From contig NZ_BLVO01000016.1 of the NCBI RefSeq assembly GCF_013340285.1, positions 361,021-425,020 of the forward strand: a DNA stretch of 64,000 nt, written 5' to 3'. The position numbers and the translations under genes were made by a program. Below the pieces are notes generated by a model. It ran no database searches. It was not told the DNA's origin and worked only from the letters and a program-made list of their open reading frames with translations. The stretch's first letter is position 1. Each line of letters starts with the position of its first letter. Of the stretch, positions 1 through 7,806 are shown piece after piece. Source of the stretch: Desulfovibrio subterraneus (lineage in GTDB: Bacteria; Desulfobacterota; Desulfovibrionia; Desulfovibrionales; Desulfovibrionaceae).

Positions 1-160
1 GGTCATACTGTTGCGTGAATTGCCTTCAGAAATGGAGGCTATCTATGCTTAAATTAGACGAAATATCGGCAACGTATCGCGGGTTGGGGACTTTTCTTCG
101 CTAATTATTGATGTATGAGCTCTTTTAGCTAATTGGAAAAAGACCGGATAAGATTGGTGG

Positions 161-781
161 TTACCCCAGAGGCTCTAGCTCGGCTTCCCACCCCTCTCCA
201 TCTTCCATCTCCACCATCTCTTCCGCCACCCCTGGATCACGGCGTATGACCAGCGTATCCTTCCAACGGATCATCACCGGACGCTGATCACTCACCTTCA
301 CGATACTCGCCTCCTTCCGCAGCACGTTCTTCAGCTTGTCCGAGTCGGCAAGCCAGAGGGTGTCTGCGTCTATCGCCTCCACCACTGTCCAGTGCGCCCA
401 GCCCTCGGCTTCTACCGCCGTTATGATGGCTACGGGTGCCGGGTCGGACAGAATCTCTTCAAATGTGCCCCACAGTTGCCCTAGGTTGCTCGGTTTCGCG
501 CCAACGAATGGTCTGGCATGGACTACACCGAAAGCGGGGCGGAAAATGGCCCTGCTGAGATACATCAAGTCTCGGACGCCAAGGCCCAGCATGTTTATGG
601 CTGCCACGTCGCGTCTATCTTCCAGTGCGAGCAGGCAGGACACGAATAGGCTGTGGCAAACCCCGACCGAGAGCCGGGGTTCCACTATACGAACTGCGTT
701 GAAGAGGCTGTAGATGCCGCAGAAGCCATCCAAGGCCCCTTGCTGGAGTGGTTTTACCCTGCGTTTCTTAGGGATTGCCAC
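161..781 (-). CDS. C39-like (papain-fold) cysteine peptidase-type protein
   Basis: Predicted 206-aa protein. A Cys at residue 21 in the context LDGFCGIYSLFNA, a His at about 130 in AHWTVVEAID and an Asp at about 146 in LWLADSD have the order and spacing of a papain-like C39-type catalytic triad. No ABC transporter or leader-peptide partner is nearby, so this is not the usual bacteriocin-export C39 setting; substrate unknown. I chose the GTG start at 781 because GGGGAGGG lies a few bases upstream and the conserved-looking part begins there; a longer upstream frame is open but overlaps the 75-aa gene. The start overlaps the end of that gene by 14 bp, suggesting translational coupling. A fragment of a near-identical copy lies at about 23,515-23,645. 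Family call is from motifs only. Confidence 0.6.
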   Translation of the reverse strand: MAIPKKRRVKPLQQGALDGFCGIYSLFNAVRIVEPRLSVGVCHSLFVSCLLALEDRRDVAAINMLGLGVRDLMYLSRAIFRPAFGVVHARPFVGAKPSNLGQLWGTFEEILSDPAPVAIITAVEAEGWAHWTVVEAIDADTLWLADSDKLKNVLRKEASIVKVSDQRPVMIRWKDTLVIRRDPGVAEEMVEMEDGEGWEAELEPLG

Positions 782-995
782 TGTCGCCCTCCCCTGTCTT
801 GCAGATGAAGACATGAAACACGCTGCCATCGTCGAAGCGGAAGATGAGGCTTGCCGTGTTTCTGAAGACCTCAGTCTCATTCGGGCGCTCCACGATGACG
901 GGGAAGGTGTTTTCCAGCATGGCGCATCGTTCTTCGGCATCGTATTCCGGCGAGAATAGATCAATGAGGAGTTGGGCTACTGCGCGTTCGTGCAT
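768..995 (-). CDS. Small hypothetical protein, 75 aa
   Basis: Short acidic protein beginning MHERAVAQLLIDLF, with no signal peptide, membrane segment or family motif that I recognise. The start is supported by GGAGGGG about 5 bases upstream. It lies 2 bp after the stop of the DUF2958 gene and overlaps the start of the C39-like gene, so the three form one tightly coupled operon read right to left. The tight packing suggests a joint function, but none can be read from the sequence. Confidence 0.6.
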   Translation of the reverse strand: MHERAVAQLLIDLFSPEYDAEERCAMLENTFPVIVERPNETEVFRNTASLIFRFDDGSVFHVFICKTGEGDSGNP

Positions 996-997
996 GG

Positions 998-1312
998 CTA
1001 CCCCTCCAGCATGATGTCTACGAGGACAAATGGGCGTGGATACCAGTGCAGATCGTTATCCACTTCGATACCGGCTATGGAAATGTCTTTGAGTTCCGAG
1101 AACGAGAAATAGCCCCACTCTGCGTTCTGGTAGTCACAGTTGAGGATGGCGAACCCGAAAAAAGTATCTTCTCCATCAAATTCTGCCACGTACCAGTCGC
1201 TGCACCCGATGAAAAAGTGCAGGTAAATGGATTTCGCTTCCGGGGAGCGGTCCTCAGTCTCGTACAGGCGGGGGATACGGTCTAATTGTTCCTTGGTCGG
1301 CTCGTTCCACAT
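998..1312 (-). CDS. DUF2958 domain protein
   Basis: 104 aa. The segment YETEDRSPEAKSIYLHFF, followed by WYVAEFDGEDTFFGF and then GYFSFSELKDI, is the hallmark pattern of the DUF2958 family: small soluble proteins common on plasmids and integrative elements, function unknown. The upstream open frame to 1549 is ignored because the homology begins at MWNEPTKEQ, where GGAG stands 8 bases before the ATG at 1312. First gene of the DUF2958 / 75-aa / C39-like operon. The last few codons are duplicated in the broken copy near 23,660-23,700, showing that the operon belongs to a mobile element family present more than once here. Confidence 0.75.
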   Translation of the reverse strand: MWNEPTKEQLDRIPRLYETEDRSPEAKSIYLHFFIGCSDWYVAEFDGEDTFFGFAILNCDYQNAEWGYFSFSELKDISIAGIEVDNDLHWYPRPFVLVDIMLEG

Positions 1313-1768
1313 ATTGGTGTCTCCTATGCGTTGGCTCTGAAAAGCGAAAAGCCCAACGGCACAGGCCGATGGGCAAGCAATGGGTAACGCGGAATTCCGC
1401 ATATCCATTTTAGCATAGGAGGTAGGCAGATCAACGGTAAAAGTGGTCGTTTTCGTCGTGATTTCAGTGGGTTTTGTGATGGGAAAGCAGGTGTTGGGAT
1501 AGGAGGGTGGCCTATGGTGCGATTTGCCGCATGAAAGTGCTTGGCCCATGGCGGCGGCAATCGTGGTGGCGGGCTCTCGACCTTAAGTGAACATCCTATA
1601 CATGATTGGTCATAATACTGCCGTATGCCAATGCTTTTGGCTGCATAGACAATGTACTGCATATCCTGAGAGGTCTGGCAGGACGTCAGGTACGTTTTCT
1701 CCGTTTAGCCTAGCGATTCACGCTGTCAGTGGCGAAAGGTCGACGTGGGGTGTGATAGTAAGCTGAGA
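1313..1768. other. Intergenic stretch, 456 bp
   Basis: No convincing gene. Open frames here lack ribosome sites and recognisable content. The stretch must hold the promoter of the DUF2958 operon and the 3' end of the upstream 163-aa gene's transcript. I found no clear terminator or repeat in it. Confidence 0.4.
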
Positions 1769-2260
1769 TTATGATAGATCGTCCTTGTGCTTTTCTATGA
1801 AAATTTTCCAGTCCTTAATGCTGTGAAGATATTTTTGAAAAGTCTTTTTAATCGCATGGTTATCCCATGCCGTCCTCATCTGTTTCGCTGACTGAATTTT
1901 GTGCTTTTTGAGCAAGGCAATGGCTTGTTTCTTCTTTTCTTCTGGAAGTTCTAGCTCAATGAGTCGCCCACGGAGCTCAGCTAGCTCTTTCTTAATTTTC
2001 CCAAGCTGATTTGGCAATCTGCATTCAGTCACCCCCTCCAATTCGGGCATATGATCCCCCAGAACTGTCGCCCCATATGCAATGATGGCCTCTGACACAA
2101 ACGAGGCCACATTCTTTGCATTCCCCGCCTGAACCCCCTTGTAAGCCTCAAGCACAGCAATGGCATCAGCCGTAATGCTCCACGACCTTGCCTTGGGGGC
2201 CTTCTCAGACTTTTCCACGCCCTTAGTTCTACCCTTAGTGTTTTTCTTAGAATTTGGCAT
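1769..2260 (-). CDS. Hypothetical protein with basic N-terminus and charged helical C-terminus
   Basis: 163 aa. The first 30 residues are Lys/Arg/Ser-rich (MPNSKKNTKGRTKG...), followed by a probable helical domain (SWSITADAIAVLEAYKG) and a Lys/Glu-rich, coiled-coil-like region (LGKIKKELAELRGRLIELEL). I chose the ATG at 2260 because GGAGGG is 4-5 bases upstream; another ATG nine codons earlier has no such site. It faces away from the HTH/Rep/integrase cluster across a 400-bp AT-rich gap. A DNA-binding or accessory plasmid-type function is possible, but no family is recognised. Confidence 0.55.
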   Translation of the reverse strand: MPNSKKNTKGRTKGVEKSEKAPKARSWSITADAIAVLEAYKGVQAGNAKNVASFVSEAIIAYGATVLGDHMPELEGVTECRLPNQLGKIKKELAELRGRLIELELPEEKKKQAIALLKKHKIQSAKQMRTAWDNHAIKKTFQKYLHSIKDWKIFIEKHKDDLS

Positions 2261-2674
2261 GCTACCCTCCCATAATTTGCCATTCATACACCGTGAATTG
2301 GCTTTGTAAAAACTTATTTTAATCTAAGCTATAATGACTATATAAACTTAGGATAATTCTTAGTCAATAATTAGGATAAAATTGGTCTTTCCATATGATT
2401 CACATGGAGGGGTATGGTTAGTAAATTTTATTAGTAGATACCTATAACAACCTTTAACTTAGTAATTCAATTAACTAAATCATGATATCTTTCAGCTAAA
2501 AAACGGCATAAATCAACCCTAAAAGCGCCATTTTGCCATTTCCCAAAAAGTCACTCACCTCGTCATCCAGAACTTCAGATCGAAAATCGTTTGAGAACAC
2601 TAGGCAAAGGTTTCCCTCTTTTCTCCTCAGAAAAGTTGGGCCTAGTTTTCTTTTTTTTTCGCTCGGAGGTTTCG
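2261..2674. promoter_or_regulatory. AT-rich divergent control region / possible origin
   Basis: A 414-bp AT-rich gap between divergent genes. It contains two direct copies of TTAGGATAA at 2348-2356 and 2371-2379, 23 bp apart, that is about two helical turns on the same face. It lies just upstream of an HTH protein and an HUH-type Rep, so the repeats may be an operator or part of a replication origin. This role is inferred from position only. Confidence 0.35.
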
Positions 2675-2920
2675 ATGAGCACGCTTAGTTTTGGTCCGTA
2701 TTTTGACTTAGAAACAGCAGCGAATTTTTGCGGTTTCAAATCCGGTGACGCATTTCGCCGGGCAATGAAAAGGAATGGAATCGACCTTCCGACCTATGGA
2801 TTTACCAACCGCAAATACTATGCGCGGCACGACCTTGAGCAGTTGATGCAGCGTAATAACACCCCTGCCGCAGACTATCACCTGATTGCTCATCCCAAAC
2901 CCCGCAAGGTTGTGGTCTAG
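2675..2920 (+). CDS. Small helix-turn-helix protein, excisionase/regulator type
   Basis: 81 aa. The segment DLETAANFCGFKSGDAFRRAMKRNGIDLP reads as a winged-helix/MerR-like HTH of the sort seen in excisionases and phage-type regulators, and the following NRKYYARHDLEQLM fits the wing and third helix. The start at 2675 is set by CGGAGG seven bases upstream; the longer frame from 2591 is not needed. Its stop abuts the Rep-like gene, and two integrases follow, so it is a good candidate for the element's recombination directionality factor or copy-control regulator. Family is inferred from pattern, not from a strong signature. Confidence 0.6.
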   Translation: MSTLSFGPYFDLETAANFCGFKSGDAFRRAMKRNGIDLPTYGFTNRKYYARHDLEQLMQRNNTPAADYHLIAHPKPRKVVV

Positions 2921-2929
2921 GTGGCTGCT

Positions 2930-3799
2930 ATGTCCAAAGAAACAACCATGACGCTTTGGGGTAGTGGCGTCTCCTTTGGCGAGGGGCATGGACGCATACA
3001 CGAACAGCTGGGAACGGAGAGGAAGCGGGACACAAGCGTTAGGGGGGCTTGCAAGCGTTGTCGCAACTCCTGCCGTACATTTTGGTGTCTTTGCGCGAAG
3101 CTTGTGGGCTCGGTTAACGCCTCAATAGCACTTATCTACGACAGCGCAGTGCGCCCCGAAATGCATTGCGAGGGGTATGTCTTCCCTCAGGCGAGCTGGA
3201 AGATATTCGGGGATGAGAGAAAGGAATTTCTTGCAGAGTTACGAGAACGCTTCCCTAAGGCCAGAGGAGTATGGAGAGCTGAGCTAGGCAGAAGCCGCAC
3301 GCTACACATGCACATTGCTTTGAACCTTCCTAAGGGGAAGGAAGCGGTCTTTGAAGAGTTTGCTCGCGCCACATGGGGCAAGATCACAGGATGCTATGGA
3401 AAAAGGATATATAAAATGAAGAGATACTCACATAGCCGTGCCCTATCGTACTTGTATTCACAGGGAAAAGTAAAATTCAACTATCCCCTTCATGCTGCGC
3501 CGGAAAGAAACAGCAGGCATACATGGGGGGCGTTTAACGGCCCTTTAGTCTACGAGCCCATTAAGCTGTTCCTTCCGGCCCGTGTGAGCAGAGAGGTTCG
3601 TATCATGCTGAAAAATAACTACAAAAATGAAGCCGCAGGGCGCAGCTTGAGAGATAGTGAGCGCAAGCACTTACGTGCCCTTACTGAGAATGGCGGAGTT
3701 CGGCACGGCTTGCAAAAGGATGATCTGAAATTGATCAACCGGGTCCTTGAAAAGCATGGCTTGGACCCTGTCAAATTGAAAAAGAAAAGATATAGATAG
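2930..3799 (+). CDS. HUH-type replication initiation-like protein
   Basis: 289 aa from the ATG at 2930; a GTG at 2921, directly after the previous stop, is an alternative start. A cysteine cluster near residues 41-55 (CKRCRNSC...CLC) looks like a zinc-binding knuckle. The motif LHMHIAL near residue 126 is a His-hydrophobic-His (HUH) metal-binding motif, and SYLYSQGKV near residue 174 supplies candidate catalytic tyrosines on a helix followed by Lys. This layout is that of rolling-circle Rep proteins and of replication proteins of filamentous phages and small mobile elements. The gene sits between a small HTH protein and the two integrases in one orientation. Rolling-circle replication of an excised element is inferred. 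Confidence 0.55.
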   Translation: MSKETTMTLWGSGVSFGEGHGRIHEQLGTERKRDTSVRGACKRCRNSCRTFWCLCAKLVGSVNASIALIYDSAVRPEMHCEGYVFPQASWKIFGDERKEFLAELRERFPKARGVWRAELGRSRTLHMHIALNLPKGKEAVFEEFARATWGKITGCYGKRIYKMKRYSHSRALSYLYSQGKVKFNYPLHAAPERNSRHTWGAFNGPLVYEPIKLFLPARVSREVRIMLKNNYKNEAAGRSLRDSERKHLRALTENGGVRHGLQKDDLKLINRVLEKHGLDPVKLKKKRYR

Positions 3800-3813
3800 A
3801 ACAAGAGGTTATC

Positions 3814-4860
3814 ATGCCCATATATCGTTATAAGAACGGAACTTGGTATGTGAAGTATTATGTCAGGGGCGAGGGATACAAGACGAAATGCTTCGGAAAG
3901 GGCGAGGAAGGAAGCCCTGCACACAAAGAAGCAGTGGTTTTTGATGATCAGATGCGGGAACTTAGCAAGCAAGGCCTCCTGACCAAGGCTAATTGCAACG
4001 CGCCTGCAACCTTCTACCTTGCTGACATTGCACAGGATTATTACGACGAGTTGAAGGCATACGGAAGGTTCCGCGAGTATCACCGCTATTTCGTCAACAT
4101 CCTGAATGATGTGATCTTGCCTACCCTTGGGAGCATTCCGCCAGACCTTGCTACACACAGAGAAGTGCGACAAGTCGTCCAGTCCCTACGGGATCGCGGC
4201 AACAGCGCGGCAACCGTAAACCGCTACCGCACCTACTTGGATCAAATCTATCGTCATGGCCTCAAGAAAGAGCTGATAACCAAGAATCCGGTTAGGTTCT
4301 GGGATAAGCTGCCTGAAAGCAAGCGTGACATCCAGTTCTCAGTGGAAGATGCCCGAAAAGTGTACAATGTCAGCCCCGACCATGTCCGTTGGGCGATGAT
4401 AGTAGGGATGCAGTTGGTTGCCCGTATTGGCCCCTCAGAGCTCTTTGCCGTGAGGTGGAGCGATGTGCATTGGGAGCGGCATGAAATTCGGTACTATATG
4501 CCGAAGGTGTCTGCTTACAAGACCGTCCCATGTTCCGATGAGTTTATGCAGATGCTGCGGCAGCGGCATTCGGTGGCACAGACGGAATACCTCATCGAGT
4601 ATCGGGGCAAACCCATCAAGTCGTTCAAAACCGCTTGGGCTACTTCTGTCGTCAAGGCGGGGTTGGGTTACAGTCCTCGGCCCTATGATCTGCGGCATAT
4701 AACAATCTCCGGGCTGTTAATGGATGGGAAAGTCCCTGTAGCGGCAGCGGCTCGACTGGCAGGGCATCGGAACACAACCACGACACTTGATACCTACTGC
4801 CATGCCGACACGGCCCATGTGCGACAAGCGGTTCAACGCCTTCCTAGGTTGATAGTATGA
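3814..4860 (+). CDS. Tyrosine recombinase / integrase (first of a tandem pair)
   Basis: 348 aa. The N-terminal part (IYRYKNGTWYVKYYVRGEGYKTKCFGKGEEG) resembles an arm-binding domain, followed by a core-binding SAM-like domain at about 60-170. The catalytic domain shows Arg in VARIGPSELFAVRW, YDLRH (box II), AGHRNTTTT and Tyr in TLDTYCHA. The usual first His of the H-x-x-R motif is Tyr here (PYDLRH). It lies 14 bp after the Rep-like gene and ends just before a strong terminator. It is paralogous to the next gene, with the same length and similar motifs. Expected role: site-specific insertion and excision of the element, probably at a tRNA gene. Confidence 0.88.
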   Translation: MPIYRYKNGTWYVKYYVRGEGYKTKCFGKGEEGSPAHKEAVVFDDQMRELSKQGLLTKANCNAPATFYLADIAQDYYDELKAYGRFREYHRYFVNILNDVILPTLGSIPPDLATHREVRQVVQSLRDRGNSAATVNRYRTYLDQIYRHGLKKELITKNPVRFWDKLPESKRDIQFSVEDARKVYNVSPDHVRWAMIVGMQLVARIGPSELFAVRWSDVHWERHEIRYYMPKVSAYKTVPCSDEFMQMLRQRHSVAQTEYLIEYRGKPIKSFKTAWATSVVKAGLGYSPRPYDLRHITISGLLMDGKVPVAAAARLAGHRNTTTTLDTYCHADTAHVRQAVQRLPRLIV

Positions 4861-4864
4861 AAGT

Positions 4865-4900
4865 AGCCCCCTGCTGAATATCTCGGCAGGGGGCTTTTTT
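4865..4900 (+). terminator. Rho-independent terminator after first integrase
   Basis: The arms AGCCCCCTGC and GCAGGGGGCT are perfectly complementary around an 11-base loop and are followed by a run of six T. It separates the two integrase genes transcriptionally, so the second has its own promoter. Confidence 0.88.
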
Positions 4901-5010
4901 GCATCTAAAAAGCTGGTTTTTCAATGGCCTGTGCTCGGGTTGCGTATGTGTCTGTAATCACTTGATCTTGGGCTGTCCCATGCTACCATTGGGCAAAAGG
5001 ACAAGTGATT

Positions 5011-6051
5011 ATGAGTATTCATCAAACAAGCAAATCCCGAAAATGGTATGTGAAGTGGCTTGACCCGAAGACCGGACAGCAGCGTTCCAAGTGGTTCGGC
5101 AAGGGCGAGGACGGCAGCGCGGCTCAGAAGGCCGCTATCGAGTTCGACAACGAGCTGAAAGCCTTGCGTCAGTTGGGCAAGCAACTCCCAACCTCTGGCA
5201 ACCCCAAGGGCATTTCCATGCGGGAGTTGGCGGAAGCTTATGTCGGGCATCACCGGACTTCGGGCAAGAATACCAAGTGGCTTCGGGACTGGATCAGCGT
5301 GTTGGACAACCACATTATTCCGCTACTCAACGACACCCCGGTGAACAAGCTGGAGTACAGCGACATGGTGCGGATTATGGATCACTACGGCAAGCGCAGG
5401 GTGTCATCGGTCACTATCAACCGCTACCTGTCCTACCTGAAGGCCATGTTCCGGTTCGGCATCAAACTCCAGATCATCGAGAACAACCCCTTGGAGCACT
5501 GGCAGAAGCGCAAGGAGCTGCCAAAGAAGTCGCTGCTGACGCTGGTGGACTTGCGGAAGATCCAGCAGCACTCCCCCGACCATCTGTCATGGGCCATTGA
5601 GGTGGCGTTCAACCTCGTGGTGCGTGTCGGGCGGTCGGAGCTTACCGCCATTACGTGGGACCGAGTGGATTGGTCGAAAAAGGGTGTGTGGGTGTTCATG
5701 CCGAAGACCAACCGGGAGAAGTTCGTGCCCTGCACGGATGCCTTCATGGTGAAGCTGGCGGAGCGAGAAAGCAAAGCCCGTTCCCGGCATATTGTGGAGT
5801 ACCGTGGCAAGCCTATCGGCTGTATTCGGGTTGGGTGGAATCTCGCTGTGAAAAGGGCGAACATTCCATACCACACCACACCGTATGACATCCGGCATCT
5901 GGCCATCACGGAATTATTGACGCGCGGCGTTGATCCCGGAGCCGTGGCAGACATCGCTGGTCACGCCAACCCGTTTTTCACGATCACCCGCTACCATCAT
6001 GTGCGTGAGGGGGCGAAGCGGCAGGCCATTGACCAGTTGCCTAGCCTGTAG
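5011..6051 (+). CDS. Tyrosine recombinase / integrase (second of a tandem pair)
   Basis: 346 aa from ATG 5011, with AAGGA about 9 bases upstream; a GTG at 5005 is possible. Same architecture as the preceding integrase: N-terminal SRKWYVKWLDPKTGQQRSKWFGKGEDG, a core-binding region, then the catalytic residues in VVRVGRSELTAITW, YDIRHL, AGHANPF and the Tyr of TITRYHHV. As in its neighbour, the first His of box II is Tyr. The last codons plus the following 91-aa ORF are found again, decayed, at about 31,044-31,260, directly after a tRNA-Ala repeat. This ties this integrase family to the repeats in the second half of the window. Confidence 0.88.
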   Translation: MSIHQTSKSRKWYVKWLDPKTGQQRSKWFGKGEDGSAAQKAAIEFDNELKALRQLGKQLPTSGNPKGISMRELAEAYVGHHRTSGKNTKWLRDWISVLDNHIIPLLNDTPVNKLEYSDMVRIMDHYGKRRVSSVTINRYLSYLKAMFRFGIKLQIIENNPLEHWQKRKELPKKSLLTLVDLRKIQQHSPDHLSWAIEVAFNLVVRVGRSELTAITWDRVDWSKKGVWVFMPKTNREKFVPCTDAFMVKLAERESKARSRHIVEYRGKPIGCIRVGWNLAVKRANIPYHTTPYDIRHLAITELLTRGVDPGAVADIAGHANPFFTITRYHHVREGAKRQAIDQLPSL

Positions 6052-6060
6052 GGGGATTGA

Positions 6061-6336
6061 GTGAAACGCGTGACAATTCTTCGGGCAACCCGGCATAGAA
6101 CCAAAGGGCCGGACAACTACGTGGTGCTCGCGGTGGCCGAAGTAGACGGAGAAGAGGTGGAACTGGTCTTCTTCCCAAAGGAGGCAAGGAGGCAAGGAGG
6201 CTTCCGCCCTTTGAGAGCCTCTGTGGTCGAGCCTGTGACCTGTTTCTGCGGGAATGTGCCCCTGTGGCTGGCGGAAGAGGCAAACGGGCTCCTAGGGTGT
6301 TTTTCGGCAGAATTGATGAAACGTAAGTTAAAATAG
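6061..6336 (+). CDS. Hypothetical 91-aa protein conserved at the element end
   Basis: Starts with GTG at 6061, nine bases after the integrase stop, with AGGGGG just upstream. It has no recognised domain; the N-terminal half (HRTKGPDNYVVLAVAEVDGEEVELVFF) looks like a small beta-rich fold. Decayed copies lie at 31,080-31,280 and 39,180-39,345, each next to a tRNA-Ala repeat, so the stretch is a marker of this element family. Whether the protein is made is uncertain; the conserved reading frame, start and ribosome site are modest support. Confidence 0.5.
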   Translation: MKRVTILRATRHRTKGPDNYVVLAVAEVDGEEVELVFFPKEARRQGGFRPLRASVVEPVTCFCGNVPLWLAEEANGLLGCFSAELMKRKLK

Positions 6337-6352
6337 GTTGATGAGACACAAG

Positions 6353-6386
6353 AGCCCCTCCGCGGTATGACCGGGAGGGGCTTTTC
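6353..6386. terminator. Bidirectional terminator between convergent genes
   Basis: The arms AGCCCCTC and GAGGGGCT flank a 12-base loop, followed by TTTTC. It lies between the plus-strand integrase/91-aa ORF and the minus-strand lipoprotein. A second copy of this hairpin is kept in the element relic at 39,369-39,402. Confidence 0.8.
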
Positions 6387-6403
6387 TCGTCTGTGATGAA
6401 GGT

Positions 6404-6997
6404 CTAGCGGTAAATGTGATCAAGGATCATTTTCAAATTCATAGTGCCAGCAGGAAGCTTCCATGCAGGGCTTTCCCAGTGGCTCAACTGGAATGTCTTT
6501 CCATCGGCATTGATTACCCATTGAAACTTAACCGGACTACCTGCCTGCCAAACGTACCAGCCTCCAATCGCATCCTGTAGCGCGGCACGCTCCGGATTGT
6601 CATAGCCTTGATCGGAGTACGTCTTAATGAACTGATCAAACTTTTCATTGCCTACAATTGATCTGCCTACATTGACGTAGTTGACTTGGGCAGCCAGGGC
6701 GTTGCCTTGCTGGATGAGTGCATCATATTCACCCATATAGAGCGCGACCCAGTTGTCATGTAGCGTTTTTGATATCTTGCCGGAAAACTCGACGACCCGT
6801 TGCCCCTTAGCCGTCTCGAAGGCTTCCCACTTCGGGCTGTCAAAAGAAGCTTCAAAGGCCTTGCCGATGGTGGTAGATTCGTAGCCGTTCATGGTGCCGT
6901 CCTGCACAAGCGAAATATTGCCGTCCGTACATCCCGCCAGAACGAACATTGCTAAGAGAAGTGCGAGGAGCGTTTTCTTTCTCATCATTGTTTCCAT
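6404..6997 (-). CDS. Predicted lipoprotein of unknown function
   Basis: 197 aa. The N-terminus METMMRKKTLLALLLAMFVLAGC is a signal peptide with lipobox LAGC, so the mature protein should be lipid-anchored and exported. The rest (SFDSPKWEAFETAKGQRVVEFSGKI... IGGWYVWQAGSPVKFQWVINADG...) has no family I recognise. The start at 6997 overlaps the stop of the upstream DUF2628-like gene (TAATG), with GAAGGGG upstream, so the two are translationally coupled. Pieces of the 3' end of this gene recur in relics near 31,310-31,390 and 39,420-39,490, indicating that it travels with the integrase element. Confidence 0.65.
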   Translation of the reverse strand: METMMRKKTLLALLLAMFVLAGCTDGNISLVQDGTMNGYESTTIGKAFEASFDSPKWEAFETAKGQRVVEFSGKISKTLHDNWVALYMGEYDALIQQGNALAAQVNYVNVGRSIVGNEKFDQFIKTYSDQGYDNPERAALQDAIGGWYVWQAGSPVKFQWVINADGKTFQLSHWESPAWKLPAGTMNLKMILDHIYR

Positions 6998-7281
6998 TAC
7001 CCCTTCATGAATTGTATCAGCGACATTGCGCCGGAGAATAGCGAGGCGCCGATGACGGCGAACAGAATGGCTTTGGGCCAACTGAATGCCTGTTCGCCAA
7101 TTGGCAGATCGGCGTTGGCCTTGAAACCGGCATAAAGCGGAACCCCGATAAAGACTACGGGGATGCATGCCGCCACTGCCAGAGCGAGGGCCTTGGGAAT
7201 CCGTCCGTATCCGGCGTAGTATGCGTAGCTGAAAATGAAGGCCAGCCAGTTGAACCCTTTCTTCTTGTTTTCCGTACTCAT
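6997..7281 (-). CDS. Small membrane protein, DUF2628-like
   Basis: 94 aa. The start KKKGFNWLAFIFSYAYYAGYGRIPKAL is typical of DUF2628-type inner-membrane proteins. Two hydrophobic segments follow at about 30-50 and 68-88. The ATG at 7281 is preceded by GGAGG. It forms a coupled pair with the downstream lipoprotein; a joint envelope role is plausible but unproven. Confidence 0.65.
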   Translation of the reverse strand: MSTENKKKGFNWLAFIFSYAYYAGYGRIPKALALAVAACIPVVFIGVPLYAGFKANADLPIGEQAFSWPKAILFAVIGASLFSGAMSLIQFMKG

Positions 7282-7385
7282 GATTTCCTCCGTTGATTAA
7301 TAAATTGTGATTACGACGATATCCTATTTTGGGATAATTTCAATCGCAACATAGGCTGACCTGTACGGCATGTGGAGGTCGATCA

Positions 7386-7622
7386 ATGAAATCAATATAT
7401 TCGCGAGAGTATGAAGCGGTCATTTCCGCCTTGGTCGATGCGCGGAAAGCTGCGGAAGTGACGCAGGTGCAACTCGCCGAGAAACTCGGCAAGCCTCAGT
7501 CCTACGTTTCGAAGATCGAAAACCGGGAGCGCCGATTGGACATCGTGGAGTTCTTCCACATCTGTCGGGTTATCGGCGCGGATGGGATTGAGGTGTTGCG
7601 GGTGGCTGGTTTATGTCTATAG
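7386..7622 (+). CDS. XRE-family helix-turn-helix regulator
   Basis: 78 aa, almost entirely an HTH_3 domain: ALVDARKAAEVTQVQLAEKLGKPQSYVSKIENRERRLDIVEF, with TQVQLAEKLGKPQSYVSKIE as the helix-turn-helix. GGAGG lies just upstream of the ATG. It is divergent from the DUF2628/lipoprotein pair across about 100 bp, so it is a likely regulator of that pair, of itself, or of element functions. No toxin or partner gene adjoins it. Confidence 0.82.
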   Translation: MKSIYSREYEAVISALVDARKAAEVTQVQLAEKLGKPQSYVSKIENRERRLDIVEFFHICRVIGADGIEVLRVAGLCL

Positions 7623-7713
7623 CATAGGCAGCTAGTTGTGATTTCTGGATTGAGAGATTTGTCTCATTTCGCCCCTTTGGCTTCGTAAGCTCCACCTTCA
7701 GAATCCGAATGAT

Positions 7714-7755
7714 AAGGCTTTTCGGAAATCGAGATTCCCGGGGAGCCTTTATTTT
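7714..7755. terminator. Probable terminator before the core region
   Basis: The arms AAGGCTTTTCGGAAAT and ATTCCCGGGGAGCCTT pair over about 16 positions with one mismatch and several G-T pairs around a CGAG loop, followed by TATTTT. It probably ends XRE transcription and marks the boundary between the accessory element and the core-like genes that follow. Confidence 0.5.
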
Positions 7756-7806
7756 CCTGCATATTATGCATGGATTTCGCTCCCCTCTTGGTGGTACAGG
7801 GCAGGC

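Noticed and set aside
1-7700. A prophage
   Set aside because: No capsid, tail, portal, terminase or lysis genes. Only integrases, a Rep-like protein and small genes are present.
7686-7700. AGCTCCACC near the end of the first element as an attachment scar
   Set aside because: Only nine bases match the tRNA-Ala end and there is no T arm or terminator of the right type. Chance match is likely.
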